Positions 46,497 through 62,072 of a stretch of 64,000 bases of DNA are shown here, piece by piece. The first letter of the stretch is position 1, and each line of letters starts with the position of its first letter. This stretch comes from Carex sylvatica. Its lineage: Eukaryota; Streptophyta; Magnoliopsida; Poales; Cyperaceae. Under the pieces are notes generated by a model. It saw only the letters and a list, made by a program, of their open reading frames with translations, searched no databases and was not told where the DNA came from. The stretch is from positions 1-64,000 of the forward strand of contig CAXKVR010000187.1 of the NCBI GenBank assembly GCA_964058845.1, read 5' to 3'. The position numbers and the translations under genes are program-made.

Positions 46497-49400
46497 TGTT
46501 GAGATATTTGTATCTTTATCGTTTGTTTTATTAGAATAGTTTTGGGAGGCCTATCGGTAAATAGGCCATTATGAAATAGTGTAGGGGGTTATTTGTATGA
46601 GTGCTTTGTAAGGCTCTATATAAGTCCAAATTATTAATCAATAAAGTAACTTTTGGCTGAAATCTTTATGGTATCGAGCCTAAACTCTAGCCGCCACTGT
46701 AGCAACCGCGCTACTGTAGCAGCCGCCTCTCTCTCTCCAACCGATTTTCCTTCTTTTCTCTCTAGCCGCTTCCTTCTATTCTCTAGGCCAGCCACCACCT
46801 AGGCTTGTTTGATTGAGGTCGGCCGGTGTGGGGGGGCTATACCCCACGATACCCATAGGAGGGTTGATCGGGTTTGGATCTCGATTTTTGATGAGTGGAT
46901 AAATCAAGATCGGGTCAAGAAAAGGAAGTGAGGGGGAGATGAGTAAGATCTAGATCTTGAGGGTGCAAGATCGGGTCTAAGAAAGGAAAAAGGAGGATCG
47001 GGACTTAGATTGGTGCTCGGATCAATGTCAGAGGAGGAGACTGGGAATGCGTTTGCGAAGGCTTGCGCGAAGCTGACCTCTGATGAGATGACTGTCATGG
47101 TGCGACGAGCGTTGGCCGTGTACCAAACTTCTGTTGAGAGCAAGCCGAAGGTGCAGAAAGTTGAGCTGCCACCTATCGACATGAGACTCGAAGGGCCAGA
47201 GGAGAGCCGGAATAGGCTACAGGCTAGTGTAGCAGGACTTTCAGGGATGAAGTCAGCACTAGCGGTGTCCAACTCAGGTCACACAGGGTTCAGAGGTGAG
47301 TCTCGACGGTGTTACAGATGTAGTGAGATAGGTCACCTGAAACAGACTTGTTCTAAGTCACCTAAGAAGCGAGATGCAGGTGAGAGGGGGCAGTCTGGAG
47401 GTCGTGGTTATGGCCGGGGTGGTAGGAGAGGTGGAAGAGGAGACTACCGGACAAATCTGATGGTAGCAGAAGGCGAGAGTAAGGAGGTACTGAAGAGGAA
47501 GCAGAAAGCAGCAGGTAATGGGAAGAGTGTGGCAGAGGACGCATCTACCTTATCTTCACTCAGGGGTAACTTTGTGTGTTTTGCTCAATCAACCACAGGT
47601 GTTTGTTATACACTTGCTCTTGCTTCCATACCCACCACTAGATCACCAGATTGGATAGTCGACTCTGGTGTAACTCGTCATGTGACTGGTGCTGCTAGGG
47701 AGTTTTCCACCTATACTCACCTAGCAGTCCCAGATAGCATTCAGACAGCCGATGGTACGGCCTAACCAGTGGTTGGTAAGGGTACCGTGAGATGTACCAA
47801 TTCAGTGACTCTGACAAATGTGTTGCATACTCCTTCCTTTTCGGTAAACCTGGTGTCCATTAGTGCTATTATTCATGAGCAGAAATACATTGTGACCTTT
47901 GATATTCCGATGATGGTCTTTCAGGAGAAGGGAACAGGTCAGATACTTGGGACTGACAAATGGTGTGATGGGTTGTGGTACGTGGATAGAAAAGGGATGG
48001 ACACAGCGCTGGCATCTGTGGTCGATAGAGTGGAGGCAGGAGGATCTAGAGTGAGTGTGGAGGATGAGTTGCTTCTGATTCATCGGCGGATGGGGCACTC
48101 TTCCTTCAGTCTGCTGGAACGTTTGTATCCATCAAAGTATGAGAAAGTTGACAAACAGAAACTTGTGTGTGATGGATGTGAGTTTGGAAAGAATACAAGG
48201 AGTTCGTATGCAAGCTCAGGAAGTCGGAGTTCTCATGCCTTTGATCTGGTACATTCAGACGTATGGGGACCTTATCCTACGACGACTGTGAATGGGTTTA
48301 GATATTTTGTATCCTTCATCGATTGTTTTTCTCGTGTGACTTGGATTTATCTGATGAAGAACAAGAGTAATGTGTTTTCTTGCTTCAAGGACTTTCACAA
48401 AAGGGTTCAGACTCAATACGGTGCAGTTGTGAAGGTATTGAGGTCTGACAATAGAACAGAGTACACCAACAGGGCGTTTAGGGAGTACTTGTCATCTCAG
48501 GGAATATAGCATCAAACCACGTGTCCATACACACCAAAGCAGAATGGGGTAGCAGAATGGAAGAACAGGCATCTCCTTGAGGTAGCTCGGAGTATGATGA
48601 TTTCGATGAATGTTTCGAAATATTTGTGGGGACAAGCAGTCCTGATAGCCGCACAATTGATTAATAGAATGCTATCTAGAGTATTAGACTGGCAGACTCC
48701 GTGTGTGATGTTGAAAGGAGTTAATGAGGGTATTCTTACTCTAAAGGTATTTGGTTGTGTGTGCTTTGTGAATGACAACAGACCAAATGTTGGAAAGCTG
48801 GATTCGAGGGCTGTGAGGTGTATCTTTGTGGAGTACTCAGCTACTCAAAAGGGTTATGTGTGCTGGAGTCCGGAAGAAAGGAGATTATTTGTGAGTATGG
48901 ATGTTCATTCCGCGAGCTCGAACCTTTATACTCCTCAGAGACTACATCACCATTTGGAGACTCGCTCGATACAGGAGGTATAAGGTGAAAGGGGAAGAGT
49001 AGTAGTGATGGTGAGATGAGGATGGTGAGTGTGGGTGTTATTCCTTGCCCACTGGTGGATTCGGCTAGGGTTGAGCAGAAAAAGGAGGATTCGATTGTGG
49101 TTCAGCCAGAAAAGGAGGATTCGGCCAGGGTTGAGCCGCAAAGGGAGGATTCAGCTGTGGGTGAGCCAGAAGTTGAGAGGAATGAGCCTGAATGTGGTAA
49201 AACTCAGGCTCAGGGGGAGTCGAGATACCGTGAGGTGTATGTGAGAAGAAATAAGCAAAGGGAGGGAGCCGTGCCTACAGTGCCACCTGTGCCAAGTCCA
49301 TTGTCCCTGCCTAATCCGACTCCTGAGACACTTACACCATCCACCTCAGACTCAGAATACACAGGTGCTATGGTTCCTCTCTCTACTTCTCCCACTCCCC

Positions 49401-51247
49401 TATCAGTAAGGAGGACTCCTCGCGAGAATGCGGGTATTCCTCCTGACTGATATGGTTTTCGGCATGAGATTGCCCAGTTTGTCTCTTACTCACACATATC
49501 ACCGGTACATAGAGCGTTCATTGCAGCATTAGACACTGTCTCTATCCCTAAGTGTTGGCAAGTTGCTAAAGAAGATCCGAAATAGAAAGCAGCCATGCTA
49601 GAAAAGCTCGAGGTCCTTTTAAAGAACAAAACTTAGGAGCTTGTGTCACTACCACCAGGCAAGAAGACTATTGGATGCAGGTGGGTCTTCATAGTCAAAC
49701 AGAATCCAGAGGGTCTAGTTGAGCACTACAAGGTGAGGTTGGTAGCGAAGGGGTACAGTCGGACCTATGGCATCGACTATGATGAGACCTTTGCACCCGT
49801 GGCGAAGATGAGCATAGTAAGGACACTGGTTTCCATGGCAGTGAATGGAGGATGAAAGTTACACCAACTCGACGTGAAGAATGCATTTCTTCATGGTGAT
49901 TTGTTGGAGGAGGTGTATATGGAGATTCCATCAGGGTTTGGTACGAACCAGACAGTGGATAAGGTGTGCAGGCTCAAGAAGTCACTTATGGGTTGAAGCA
50001 GTCTCCCTGGGCCTGGTTTGATAGGTTCAGGATGGCTATGGCGGGTATGGGCTATCAGCAGATCAATGTTGATCATACGGTGGTCACATTACTATGCTGG
50101 CTGTGTATGTTGATGATATGATTATTACCGGGGATGATGAGGGGGAGATTGCAAAGTTGAAGGCAAAATTGGAAAAGGAATTCGAAGTGAAGGATTTGGG
50201 ACAGCTTAGATACTTCCTTGGGATTGAGGTGGCTCGCGGAGCAGAGGGGATTGTTCTGTCCCAAATGAAATATGTCCTACATTTGCTCACAGAGACAGGC
50301 ATGTTGGGGTGCAGGCCTACAGTTTCTCCAATTGATGTGAAGGCCAAGATAAGTGTAGAGGCAGGAGAACAGGTTGATCGTGAGAGATACCAGAGACTGG
50401 TAGGCAGATTGATCTATTTGACACATACACGTCCCGATATCTCATTTGCAGTAAGCGTGGTGAGCCGCTACATGCATGACCCTAGGAAGGGCCATATGGA
50501 CACAGTGTATCACATTCTGAGGTACTTGAAGAGTGCACCAGGGAAAGGCTTGATTTTTAGACATAATGGACACATGAACATTGAGGGCTATTGTGACTCT
50601 GACTAGGCCAGTTGCCAAGATTACAGAATGTCCACAGCTGGCTATTGCATGTTTGTAGGGGGCAACTTGGTCTCTTGGAAGAGCAAGAAGCAGCCAGTTG
50701 TTGGGAGATCGACAGCAGAAGCTGAGTACAGGGCTATTGCATTGGGAGTTGCTGAGATGTTGTGGCTGAAGAGGTTGTTGGAAGAGCTCAAGGTGAATCA
50801 CGGAGCTCAAATGAAATTGTGGTGCGGTAGCAAGTCAGCGATCAGCATTGCCAATAATCCTGTGCAGCATGACAGAACCAAGCATGTGGAGATCGACAGG
50901 TTCTTCATAAAGAAAAAGCTAGAAAGTGGACTATTGGAGTTGAGTCATATAGCTACTGGAGATCAAGTAGTTGACTGTCTCACAAAAGGACTTAACTCAA
51001 TAGATCTAGATAAGTTTTGTGACAAGATGGGCTTGATGGATATCTTTTGCCCATCTTGAGGGGGAGTGTTGAGATATTTGTATCTTTATCGTTTGTTTTA
51101 TTAGAATAGTTTTGGAAAGTCTATCGGTAAATAGACCATTATAAAATAGTATAGGGAGTTATTTGTAAGAGTGCTTTGTAAGACTCTATATAAGTCCAAA
51201 TTATTAATCAATAAAGTAACTTTTGGCTGAAATCTTTGAAATCTTTA
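46497..51247 (+). mobile_element. Full-length defective Copia retrotransposon (4,751 bp), TSD GATAT
   Basis: The 5' LTR is 46497-46668 and the 3' LTR 51067-51247, both starting TGTTGAG and ending ATCTTTA. GATAT duplicates flank them (46492-46496, 51248-51252). The primer-binding site TGGTATCGAGCC (46669-46680) and polypurine tract TTGAGGGGGAG (51056-51066) are in place. The 3' LTR has an extra GAAATCTTT tandem copy. The LTRs differ at nine of about 172 aligned sites, nearly all transitions. The order protease, integrase, reverse transcriptase, RNase H defines Copia. It sits between RLK remnants 1 and 2 in sense orientation. Confidence 0.96.
47010..51059 (+). pseudogene. Copia polyprotein, many stops and at least two frameshifts
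   Basis: In order: a shortened gag region (only about 95 residues before the CCHC knuckle CYRCSEIGHLKQTC), protease (IVDSG), integrase (H..H, C..C finger; SDVWGP; RSDNRTEY where G is usual; NGVAEWKN where R is usual), reverse transcriptase ([27 protein letters not shown]) and RNase H (CDSD, STAEAEYRA, and WCGSKSA where an Asp is expected). Stops include 47763-47765, 48507-48509, 49583-49585, 49634-49636, 49853-49855 and 50604-50606. The frame shifts between 48983 and 49016 and again before 50094. It cannot make a working polyprotein. Confidence 0.92.
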
Positions 51248-51252
51248 GATAT

Positions 51253-51476
51253 TATCTCAAAGTTTTTGTACAATTTCGGTGACATACAGTTGGTCCCACC
51301 AATGTTTTGTTGAGAATTCAATATATTATTACTTGACGTAAAATCAACCTAATAAAATAAGAAAAATTAGTGGAACAGTGTCCACGTATTGAAATTGCGG
51401 ATTGTCCAGTAATACACCAGCTCGCTATGACAAACTAAAGTATACTTATATTGAGGTTTAACTTAAATTCTGACAG
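51253..51476. other. Short spacer between Copia and MURA relic 2
   Basis: No feature is recognised. The MURA frame on the minus strand loses similarity here, so the transposase is truncated at about 51480. Confidence 0.4.
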
Positions 51477-53418
51477 CTAATTTCTTTTTAGGATCAATAC
51501 AGCTATGAACCTGTCGCTAACCTCTCTCTTACGTCCCACGTGCTTGAAGATATTTTCGGCAGCATGTTGAGAACAATACCGATGTACACATTGATCAGTA
51601 GACTCATTCCATTCGAGATCCGGATCCTGAAACACGGCTTTAATTTCCAAATGTCTATCCGATATGACACAAAAGAATCGATTATCTCCAATTACTTCCA
51701 ACCTCAACCATCTCATAAAAAAACCCTAGTTGTTAGCGCTTTCTTTCTCCACAATTGCAAAAACCAATGGAAGCAATTGATTTTCGGCATCATACATATA
51801 TGCCATTAACAGCCTATCTTGGTACCGTTCCGACATGAAACATGCATCGATACTAATCACTGGTCTCAAGAATGGTATCGCTATAATACACGCTCCAAAT
51901 GCCCATGCCGCTCTATGGAAATGCCTATCAGTTTCTCCAGAAATTGGGATCGAGATCACACAATACTTAGTTCCTGAATTGTTTCTTTTTATGGCTTCCA
52001 ATAGTGGAATAAGAAAGTTGTATGAGTTCTCCCAACTCCCAAACAGTTTTGCAATAGCAAGCTCACGGCCTCTCCATAATTTATAGGAGAGCACACATCC
52101 CTTCTAATGGTCTTATCAATCGCAAGGGTCACCATCTCTACTGTAAGCTGACAATGATCAATACGTGTTGCTGATATTGTGCACGTATGAGGAATCGCTT
52201 GTTTGGTAATAATCCAAGATTCTGAAATATCGTTCTGCTTCGCACATATCTTAAATTTATAAAAAAAACATCTCTGCACACCACCTTGTAGCGTCTAGGT
52301 TCGCTTCTAAGAACCTTGCACTCATAATTCTTAACGAGATGAAACTCATTTATTGTTATCCTTAGAGCCATTTTCGACTCATAAACTACACCCTTAGCCA
52401 ATGGATTATCGAATGTTTTTTTTGAGCTGCCGAAAAAATCGACATCTGTAGGCCAGAAATTAGATATGTCATTGAAACTATCAACCGGATGTGTCATATT
52501 TTCCCGACCAGTTATCGGGTACTATGCTTGACGGGAATGCGATTGTGACTAGCTGAGCGGTCCAATATCATCGTCGAAATTCGATGACTCATCTGAGAGC
52601 ATCTCATCTCCACTCTCCTGACTGTCAGAATCAATTGCATCCAAAGGTACATGCGAATAATCACATACCTATCTACGGACCCGACTGGTACTGGGTCGGG
52701 GTCTAACTGGTAGATCCACAGAGTTTTGACTGGTACTGGGTCGGGGTCTAACTGATAGATCCACAGAGTTCCGACTGGTACTGAATTGGGGTATAACTGG
52801 TAGATCCACATAGTTCCGACTAGTACTGGGTTGGAGTCTAAATGGTAGATCCACAGAGTTACTACCGATACTGGGTCGGTGTCTTATTGGTACATCCACA
52901 GAGTTTCGACCGGTACTGGGTCGGGATCTAACTAGTATTGGGTCGGGATTCACAGGGTTCCGACTGGTACTGGGTCGGGATCGAGGTTCTGGAATCTGAT
53001 TGGGCACAGGTGTTTGACTATTCATGTTCAATTGGGGATTAAAACCGGTATAGTTCGGTTCCAATTCTACATATAACTCTAGAACCGGTAATATTTGTGA
53101 AAAAGACATCACAATTCCTAAAATCATTTCGAACGTTTGTTGGTTTACTATCGGTACTAATTGATAGTCATGTTGACCATCGGTAGACATATTAAACCTG
53201 GCTTGGATTTCTAGATTTTCTCTATACCCAACCATTTTATAAATCTCATTTCGAAGATAATCAAAGTTGTGGTTCACGGTTAGCGGTAATGAGTATTTAG
53301 CCTGGGTACTGTAAAAGACCCCGTCATCATTGTATTGGATTTCCCCTCTAATAAATTTTTTTGCACAAACGGTCGTCATTTTTAGTTTTGATTGGTCTGA
53401 CAGTTTAAAAAATAACAA
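51477..53418 (-). pseudogene. Second MURA-type Mutator transposase, 3'-truncated and frameshifted
   Basis: Read from 53418 leftward: a PB1-like N-terminus (EIYKMVGYRENLEIQARFN, colinear with the start of the first MURA), a 45-bp coding minisatellite, an acidic region with stops, the MuDR DNA-binding domain split by a frameshift near 52270 (KGVVYESKMALR...YKVVC then CAKQNDISESW), and the transposase core (YKLWRGRELAI, ISIDACFM, frameshift near 51730, VISDRHLEI, CSQHAAEN). The usual glycine after the first catalytic Asp reads Cys-Phe, and the SWIM finger is missing. It is the same family as the copy at 1-2907 but clearly diverged. Confidence 0.88.
52670..52990 (-). repeat. 45-bp coding minisatellite in MURA relic 2
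   Basis: About seven copies encode RPRPSTSRNSVDLPV. The 45-bp period keeps the frame. A few copies are shortened. Confidence 0.9.
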
Positions 53419-54663
53419 TATAAGTAATTAAAAATTATCCGGATCTCTGAAAATTATTCTAGACCATTTTGGATATTCCTAAATTATTCTACACTATTTT
53501 AAAAAAATTAAATTAATATGACAATATTCTAAACTATTTTAGAATTTTATAAATTATTCTAAACCAATTTGGAATGTTCTAAAAAATTCTAAATTATTTG
53601 GACAATATTCTAAAAATTAAAAAAATTATTTTGAAGTTAATTATAATATAAATTAAATTTTAAAAAAAAAACCTGGATCGAAGAGCCGATCGATCAGACA
53701 GTCAGAGTTCCATAAGGGATCTGAAAATGAAAGAGGTTCCTAAAACAATTGTAAATTATTCTAGATCATTTTGGAAAATTTAAAATTATTCTACACCATT
53801 TTGAAATTTTTTTTAATTAATAGGACAATATTCTAAACTATTTTGAAATTTTCTAAATTAATAAGACAATATATAAACCATTTCCTCAGTCTAAACTATT
53901 TTGAAAATTTATAAATCATTTTAGATTTATAAACTATTTTTAATCTAAATAATATATGTAATTAATATATTTTTGATTGGTTCAATTTAACAAATAACAA
54001 CATATAAATAATTTAAAATTTAAAATTAAATAAAATGACAAAACTTACCAAAAATTAATTTTTGCACAATTTCGTCTGTTAGACTGAGTGAAGAAAATGA
54101 GTGAGAGAGTCAGGCGAAGAATTTGAGAGGTGCTGTGAGAGTGACTGAGGTCTGCTATGAGAGTGACTGATTCTGCGGGTTTCATAGACGAAATCTGCGA
54201 TTGTGGAAAAAATATTTTCGGTTCAAAATCGGCAAATTTTTTTCCGGATTCTAATCAATAAACCGGAAAAAAAAATTCTAGAATAAAACCAGAATAATTT
54301 TTTCCGGTTTCTTAATTAGAAACCGGATAAATTTTTGCCAGATTAAGATTCAAAACTGAATTTTTTTTTTCCGAACTCTAATCAAGAAATCAAAAAAATA
54401 TTTTTCGGTTTGGGTATATTTCGAAATCTCCTTCACTTTTAGTTATTTTTTAAAATTTTGTTTATTTTTTTGGATATAAATAAAAAAATCGGCTCTTAAG
54501 CTATATGTGGAAAATGAAATCCGTAAATGAGCACGACAGACAAAAATTACATCTGAGTAATTTAGCAGTAATTATTGGTATGACGTCTGCTAATTATCGC
54601 CAGCAAAAACTTACCTATCGGGTGCCGGTATAAGATTCAGCTTTTCCTCCTTTTCATTAGAGT
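53419..54663. other. AT-rich leader of MURA relic 2, degenerate ATTCTAAACTATTTTG repeats
   Basis: From 53435 to 53960 the unit AATTATTCTANACNATTTTGGA recurs about 15 times in decayed form. From 54060 to 54420 a purine-rich leader-like block and TTTCCGG/CCGGAAAA motifs occur. There is no coding region. The TIR of the relic may lie here, but the partner end is lost. Confidence 0.5.
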
Positions 54664-54672
54664 ACGTTTGGA

Positions 54673-55822
54673 CCGAAATTTTTATTAATAAGAAATTAAT
54701 TAAATAAATATCGATAATAGAAAATAAAATTGAATTTTTTCGAGATATAAAAAAAGTAATAATTTATAACTTTCTCTGAACTTTATAGACTATTATAACC
54801 ATATTAATCACAAATTAATTATTCTCCCTTCTAACTAAACTGCGCATGAAAAAAAAAAAAAAAACCAGGCCACGGCCAGAGGTAGGTATGAAAAAAATAC
54901 TGATAGAGTATCGCCAGATCGAAACATTGATATAATATACATTTTAGTGCGGTCAAAGTCAAAAAGACTGCTCAATAAATATTATCTCAATGGATTAATC
55001 AAATTGAATTGACCGAGCAAAAAATTCAATTCGAAATAATATAATAAAGTTATACCTGCGCAATCCAACCGAAATTTTTATTAATAGAATTTTTTTTTTG
55101 AGTAATAAAATATATTAATTAAATATCGAGATTAGAGAACGCTTTTGTGTTTTATCGAAAAATAGAAAAAACGTGATAGTTAATCACGTCCTCTAACTGT
55201 TATAGACTATCACGGCTAAAATTAGCATAAATCTCCACACTTACACTTATTAATTAATTAAAAAATAAATTCTGACCGTTATAGACTATCACATCCAGCA
55301 ATTTCATTCAAATTAATTCAAATGCAGCCATTTCATTCATAAAAAAAAAAAAAAATTCTAGCCGTGATAGTCTATAACGGCCAGGATTATTATTTTTTAG
55401 TTAATTAATAAGTGTAGTGATTAGTATTGCTAACTCTGACCGTGATAAACCATAATGGCCAGAGGCCGTGATTAATCATCACGTTTTTCCTATTTCTCGA
55501 TAAAATGTAAAAGTGTTCTATAATCTCGATATTTAATTAATATATTTCCTATTAATAAAAATTTCGGGCAATCCAATCACCAATTGCACATAACACAACG
55601 CACCTCTGGCCGTGATAGAGTATCACGGCCTGGTTTTTTTTTTTCCTACGCAGTTCAGTTAGAAGAAGGGATAATTAATTTGTGACTAATCTGACCATGA
55701 TAGTCTATAACGTCTAGAAGACGTTATAAACTATCACGTTTTTCTTATATCTCAAAAAAACTCAATTTCATTCTCCATTGTCGATATTTATTTATTTAAT
55801 TTCCCATTAATAAAAATTTCGG
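54673..55822. mobile_element. Fold-back MULE-like element (outer copy), TSD AYGTTTGGA
   Basis: Ends CCGAAATTTTTATTAATAAG and, inverted, CCGAAATTTTTATTAATGGG extend as inverted repeats for about 200 bp. They are flanked by 9-bp duplicates ACGTTTGGA (54664-54672) and ATGTTTGGA (55823-55831), one mismatch. Without the nested copy the element is about 642 bp. Hairpin units GTGATAGTCTATAACGG recur inside. The 9-bp duplication suggests Mutator, though the TIR is not the usual G-rich start. Confidence 0.88.
55069..55567. mobile_element. Inner fold-back copy nested in the outer one (499 bp), TSD GCAATCCAA
   Basis: It has the same CCGAAATTTTTATTAATAG ends as the outer element and a perfect 9-bp duplication GCAATCCAA (55060-55068, 55568-55576). 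Its arms fold back over most of its length around an A-run near 55340. It is a later insertion of the same family into the loop of the first. Confidence 0.92.
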
Positions 55823-55831
55823 ATGTTTGGA

Positions 55832-56895
55832 TGTGTCAAGGGCAGGAGTTGTTCTAGAATAGAGGCTATTCGGAATACCAATGTAAATCCAAACAACATT
55901 TTTACTATTCAGAATAGCTAAAATAGCTGCTATTCTCTATTCCTTGTAAATATTAGAATAGCTACTATTCGGAAAGTGTGAAGAGAGAGATAAAAATATT
56001 TTTCTTCTCATATTTCCGCCAATATAGTTCCAAAATGATAAAATTAACATCATTTTTGTTATCTCCACACTGTGACAATTCGTTTGAGATCTCACTTACC
56101 TATTTTTCTTCTTAATTAGCACATTATTAACACTATTCTTTATCGGCCACAGACTCACAGCTATTTACTATTCCAAATGTACAATTCAAATAACATTTTT
56201 ACTAATCCGAGTAACACCAATTTCACACTAATATAAAAATCACTATTTTTTCTCTCTCTTTCCATTCACTATTGTCAAATTTTATTATTCTAACTATTCT
56301 AACTCCCTTTTTCCAAAGGTACCCTTAAAGTCCAGGCAGAGTTCACTTTTGAAATATATATATATATATATTTTTGCTACAAACACGCCCGTAGGCAACT
56401 TTTTAAATATACGGGGTCACCCTTTTTAGTGTGTCAAAATGTGCCTGCTGAGCAAAATCATTATCATATAATTGAGATGTAAATAGTTGACAAAGGCCAG
56501 GGTTATCAAATATTCCTAGTTTTACTTCTTTTGTCTTGTTTCACGTTTGAAAGGGATAGGTGTTGAAAAATGCTCTCTTTTATATTGTATTCAACTCGTA
56601 GTTAGCTATTGAACCTTTCTTTCAATTTTCTGTTCTAGCTAACAAAATAGCATACAAGTAAGCTTCCTTCATTTAGTTATCAAGCATTTCGAGAGAGCTC
56701 AATTACAGAATATAAAAGGGAAAATTGAAAAGGAGGGAAATTTACAAAAGAGTTGTTTCCTCCACATCACACAGAAAGCATGTCTCTTTTTACCTACATG
56801 TTGATCAAGTATATCAGAAAGAGAATAGGTAACACAGAAATTGATTCTTTTCTATTATATCTTTAAAGGACTGCTTTTTTGATACATATTGTTTA
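55832..56895. other. Spacer upstream of RLK remnant 2
   Basis: The segment 55850-56320 repeats GAATAGCTATTC/ATTCGGAATA-like motifs in both orientations, probably a decayed inverted-repeat element without clear ends. No ectodomain or transmembrane exon for the following kinase is recognised. Confidence 0.45.
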
Positions 56896-60204
<3,309 letters not shown>

Positions 60205-60706
60205 GAATTTTGCAGTACATGAAATCTAGGGAGTATTTTCTAAGGAAATTAATTTTGCAGTACTTTTTTATCATTGAAAAAGTCTGCCTTTTAGCTTATC
60301 TATAATGAAGTGTTTTAGGGATATTTCGCTGATTTGTATGTTTGAGCTGTAAAGATTTAGCAATGACATCATTCTGAAGGATTATTTTTTTCCTAAATCA
60401 GTTGACAATTACCAACCAACAAATTTTATTAAATAAAATAAAATTAAGAAAGAAGTACAACACAATAAGTGCAACGTAATCATAAGTTTAACGGCTTCGA
60501 TTTTCTTGTTTGGAATTTCGACTTCAAATGTTGATGCAACTAATAAGTTGCTACGACTTGTGTTACTGGTGATCAGATAGAAATAGCCACCCAGATATTA
60601 GTTGGAACAAAGTATGATTATATATTGCTCTTTTATTTTTTCAATATTGGAAACAATATTCTTCCCGTATTTATGTTTTTGCGAGTTTATATGATAAAAT
60701 ATACAG

Positions 60707-61308
60707 GGGTTACTCGTCTCCTGAGTATGCGATGGATAGCAAGTTATCGGTAATTAAAGTCTGATGGGTACAGTTTTGGTGTTCTTTTTAAAGAGATGTT
60801 TAAGTAGCAGAAGAAACCAAGGAAATTGCTGATGTTCTAGCATATGTAAGTGTATTAATAAGTGAATAGAATGTAAATGCTTACATAGGCATCTATGATA
60901 GTAAAGTTGGACCATGACTGAATCAAGCATCTGACATATTATCCTCTTCCTGCACCGAAATCAAACCACCAAAGAGTAAATAACTAGATAAATCCAGCGA
61001 CCCAATTGACAGAAACAGATATACCAGAAGTACTTCAAATAAATCTACAACATTAATCAAACGTTCATATATGAATTTTTTATTTTAGACCTGGTCACTC
61101 TGGGAACAGTGTAAGTTGCGGAAACTTCTCAACCGGACTGTCACTGGGCCCCAGCCGATGGCAGATCTCTTGCGGTGCATGCAGGTCGGTCTGCTCTGTG
61201 TCCAGGAATGCCCTGAGGATGGGCCCCCTATGTCATCAGTTGTGAGTTGTGTTCATGCTGTCAAGTGAAATTTCAGCAATACCCACGACAGGAATCATAT
61301 CCACCTGA
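60707..61308 (+). pseudogene. Receptor-like kinase 3, two degraded C-lobe exons
   Basis: After an ACAG acceptor (60706) the exon reads GYSSPEYAMDSKLSVI, then loses frame to KSDGYSFGVLFKEMF. A second exon from 61089 (after TTTTAG) reads TWSLWEQ, DLLRCMQVGLLCVQECPED and PPMSSVV. It is then frameshifted by a perfect 7-bp tandem duplication AGTTGTG (61238-61251) before FMLSSEIS. Only the last third of a kinase is left. It follows remnant 2 in the same orientation, as expected for an old tandem array. Confidence 0.85.
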
Positions 61309-61787
61309 TATTATGGAATTCGTTTGATGATGGTTTGAATCAATTCAGGCCGTTTGCTTTAAATCAGATGGTTGGGATTAAATTTTATCTTTGGCACTAC
61401 AATCCAATCGGGGTGGCACAAATAATTGAGAAGCAATAGCGACAATTTTTATCTGTGTATTTTGTTAAGCTCTAAAATATTTATACATTTAAAATTGATT
61501 TTATCTGAATTTTTATATCTTTTATATTAAAGAAACAAATATTTTTATGATGGACTATATATTAAACGAGACTACACATTTTTGCCATCGGATATAAATG
61601 AATTTGGTTCTCTCTTTACAACTCTCCTCTAGTAAATATATTAATTAGTATTATCTTTTTAATCAATTCTAGCTTTTGTTGTTTAGATTTTTTTTTTTTT
61701 TTAATTATGTGACAATTTAGTGGACAAAGGGAAACACTCTTTGTGTTTGTGTGGGAGGCTTTGGGTTCCAAACCCAGATGAGGTCAT
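61309..61787. other. Spacer, no gene seen
   Basis: AT-rich sequence with a poly-T run near 61690. Nothing is recognised. Confidence 0.4.
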
Positions 61788-61956
61788 TTATGGATATGGG
61801 ACAATATTTTCGAGGGTAAAAAAATACTATTGTCGAGAATGCACCGATAGAAACACACTATTTCTAAGCATATCAGTATTATCGATAGGAGTATCCGCGA
61901 CGATACTGTTGACAAAAAGTACTTTTACTCGGAAATATTGTCCCATTCTTATAGTG
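61788..61956. mobile_element. Small TIR element with ATGGGACAATATTTYCGAG ends
   Basis: ATGGGACAATATTTTCGAG at the left is matched, inverted, by ATGGGACAATATTTCCGAG at the right. The arms continue (GTAAAAAAATACTATTGTCG against GTAAAAGTACTTTTTGTCAA). The length is about 170 bp. The duplication was not resolved and the superfamily is unknown. Confidence 0.65.
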
Positions 61957-62072
61957 ATGGACAATTAAATAAAAGTTAGTAGACTCCTCCACATTTCTAT
62001 CTCAAATAAAATATATATCCCTTGTCATGTGTACGTATTAGTAACAAAACAATAGTGTGATATCATATTATA

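Noticed and set aside
61720..61968. 82-codon ORF over the small TIR element
   Set aside because: It spans both inverted arms, so the apparent protein is a by-product of the repeat.
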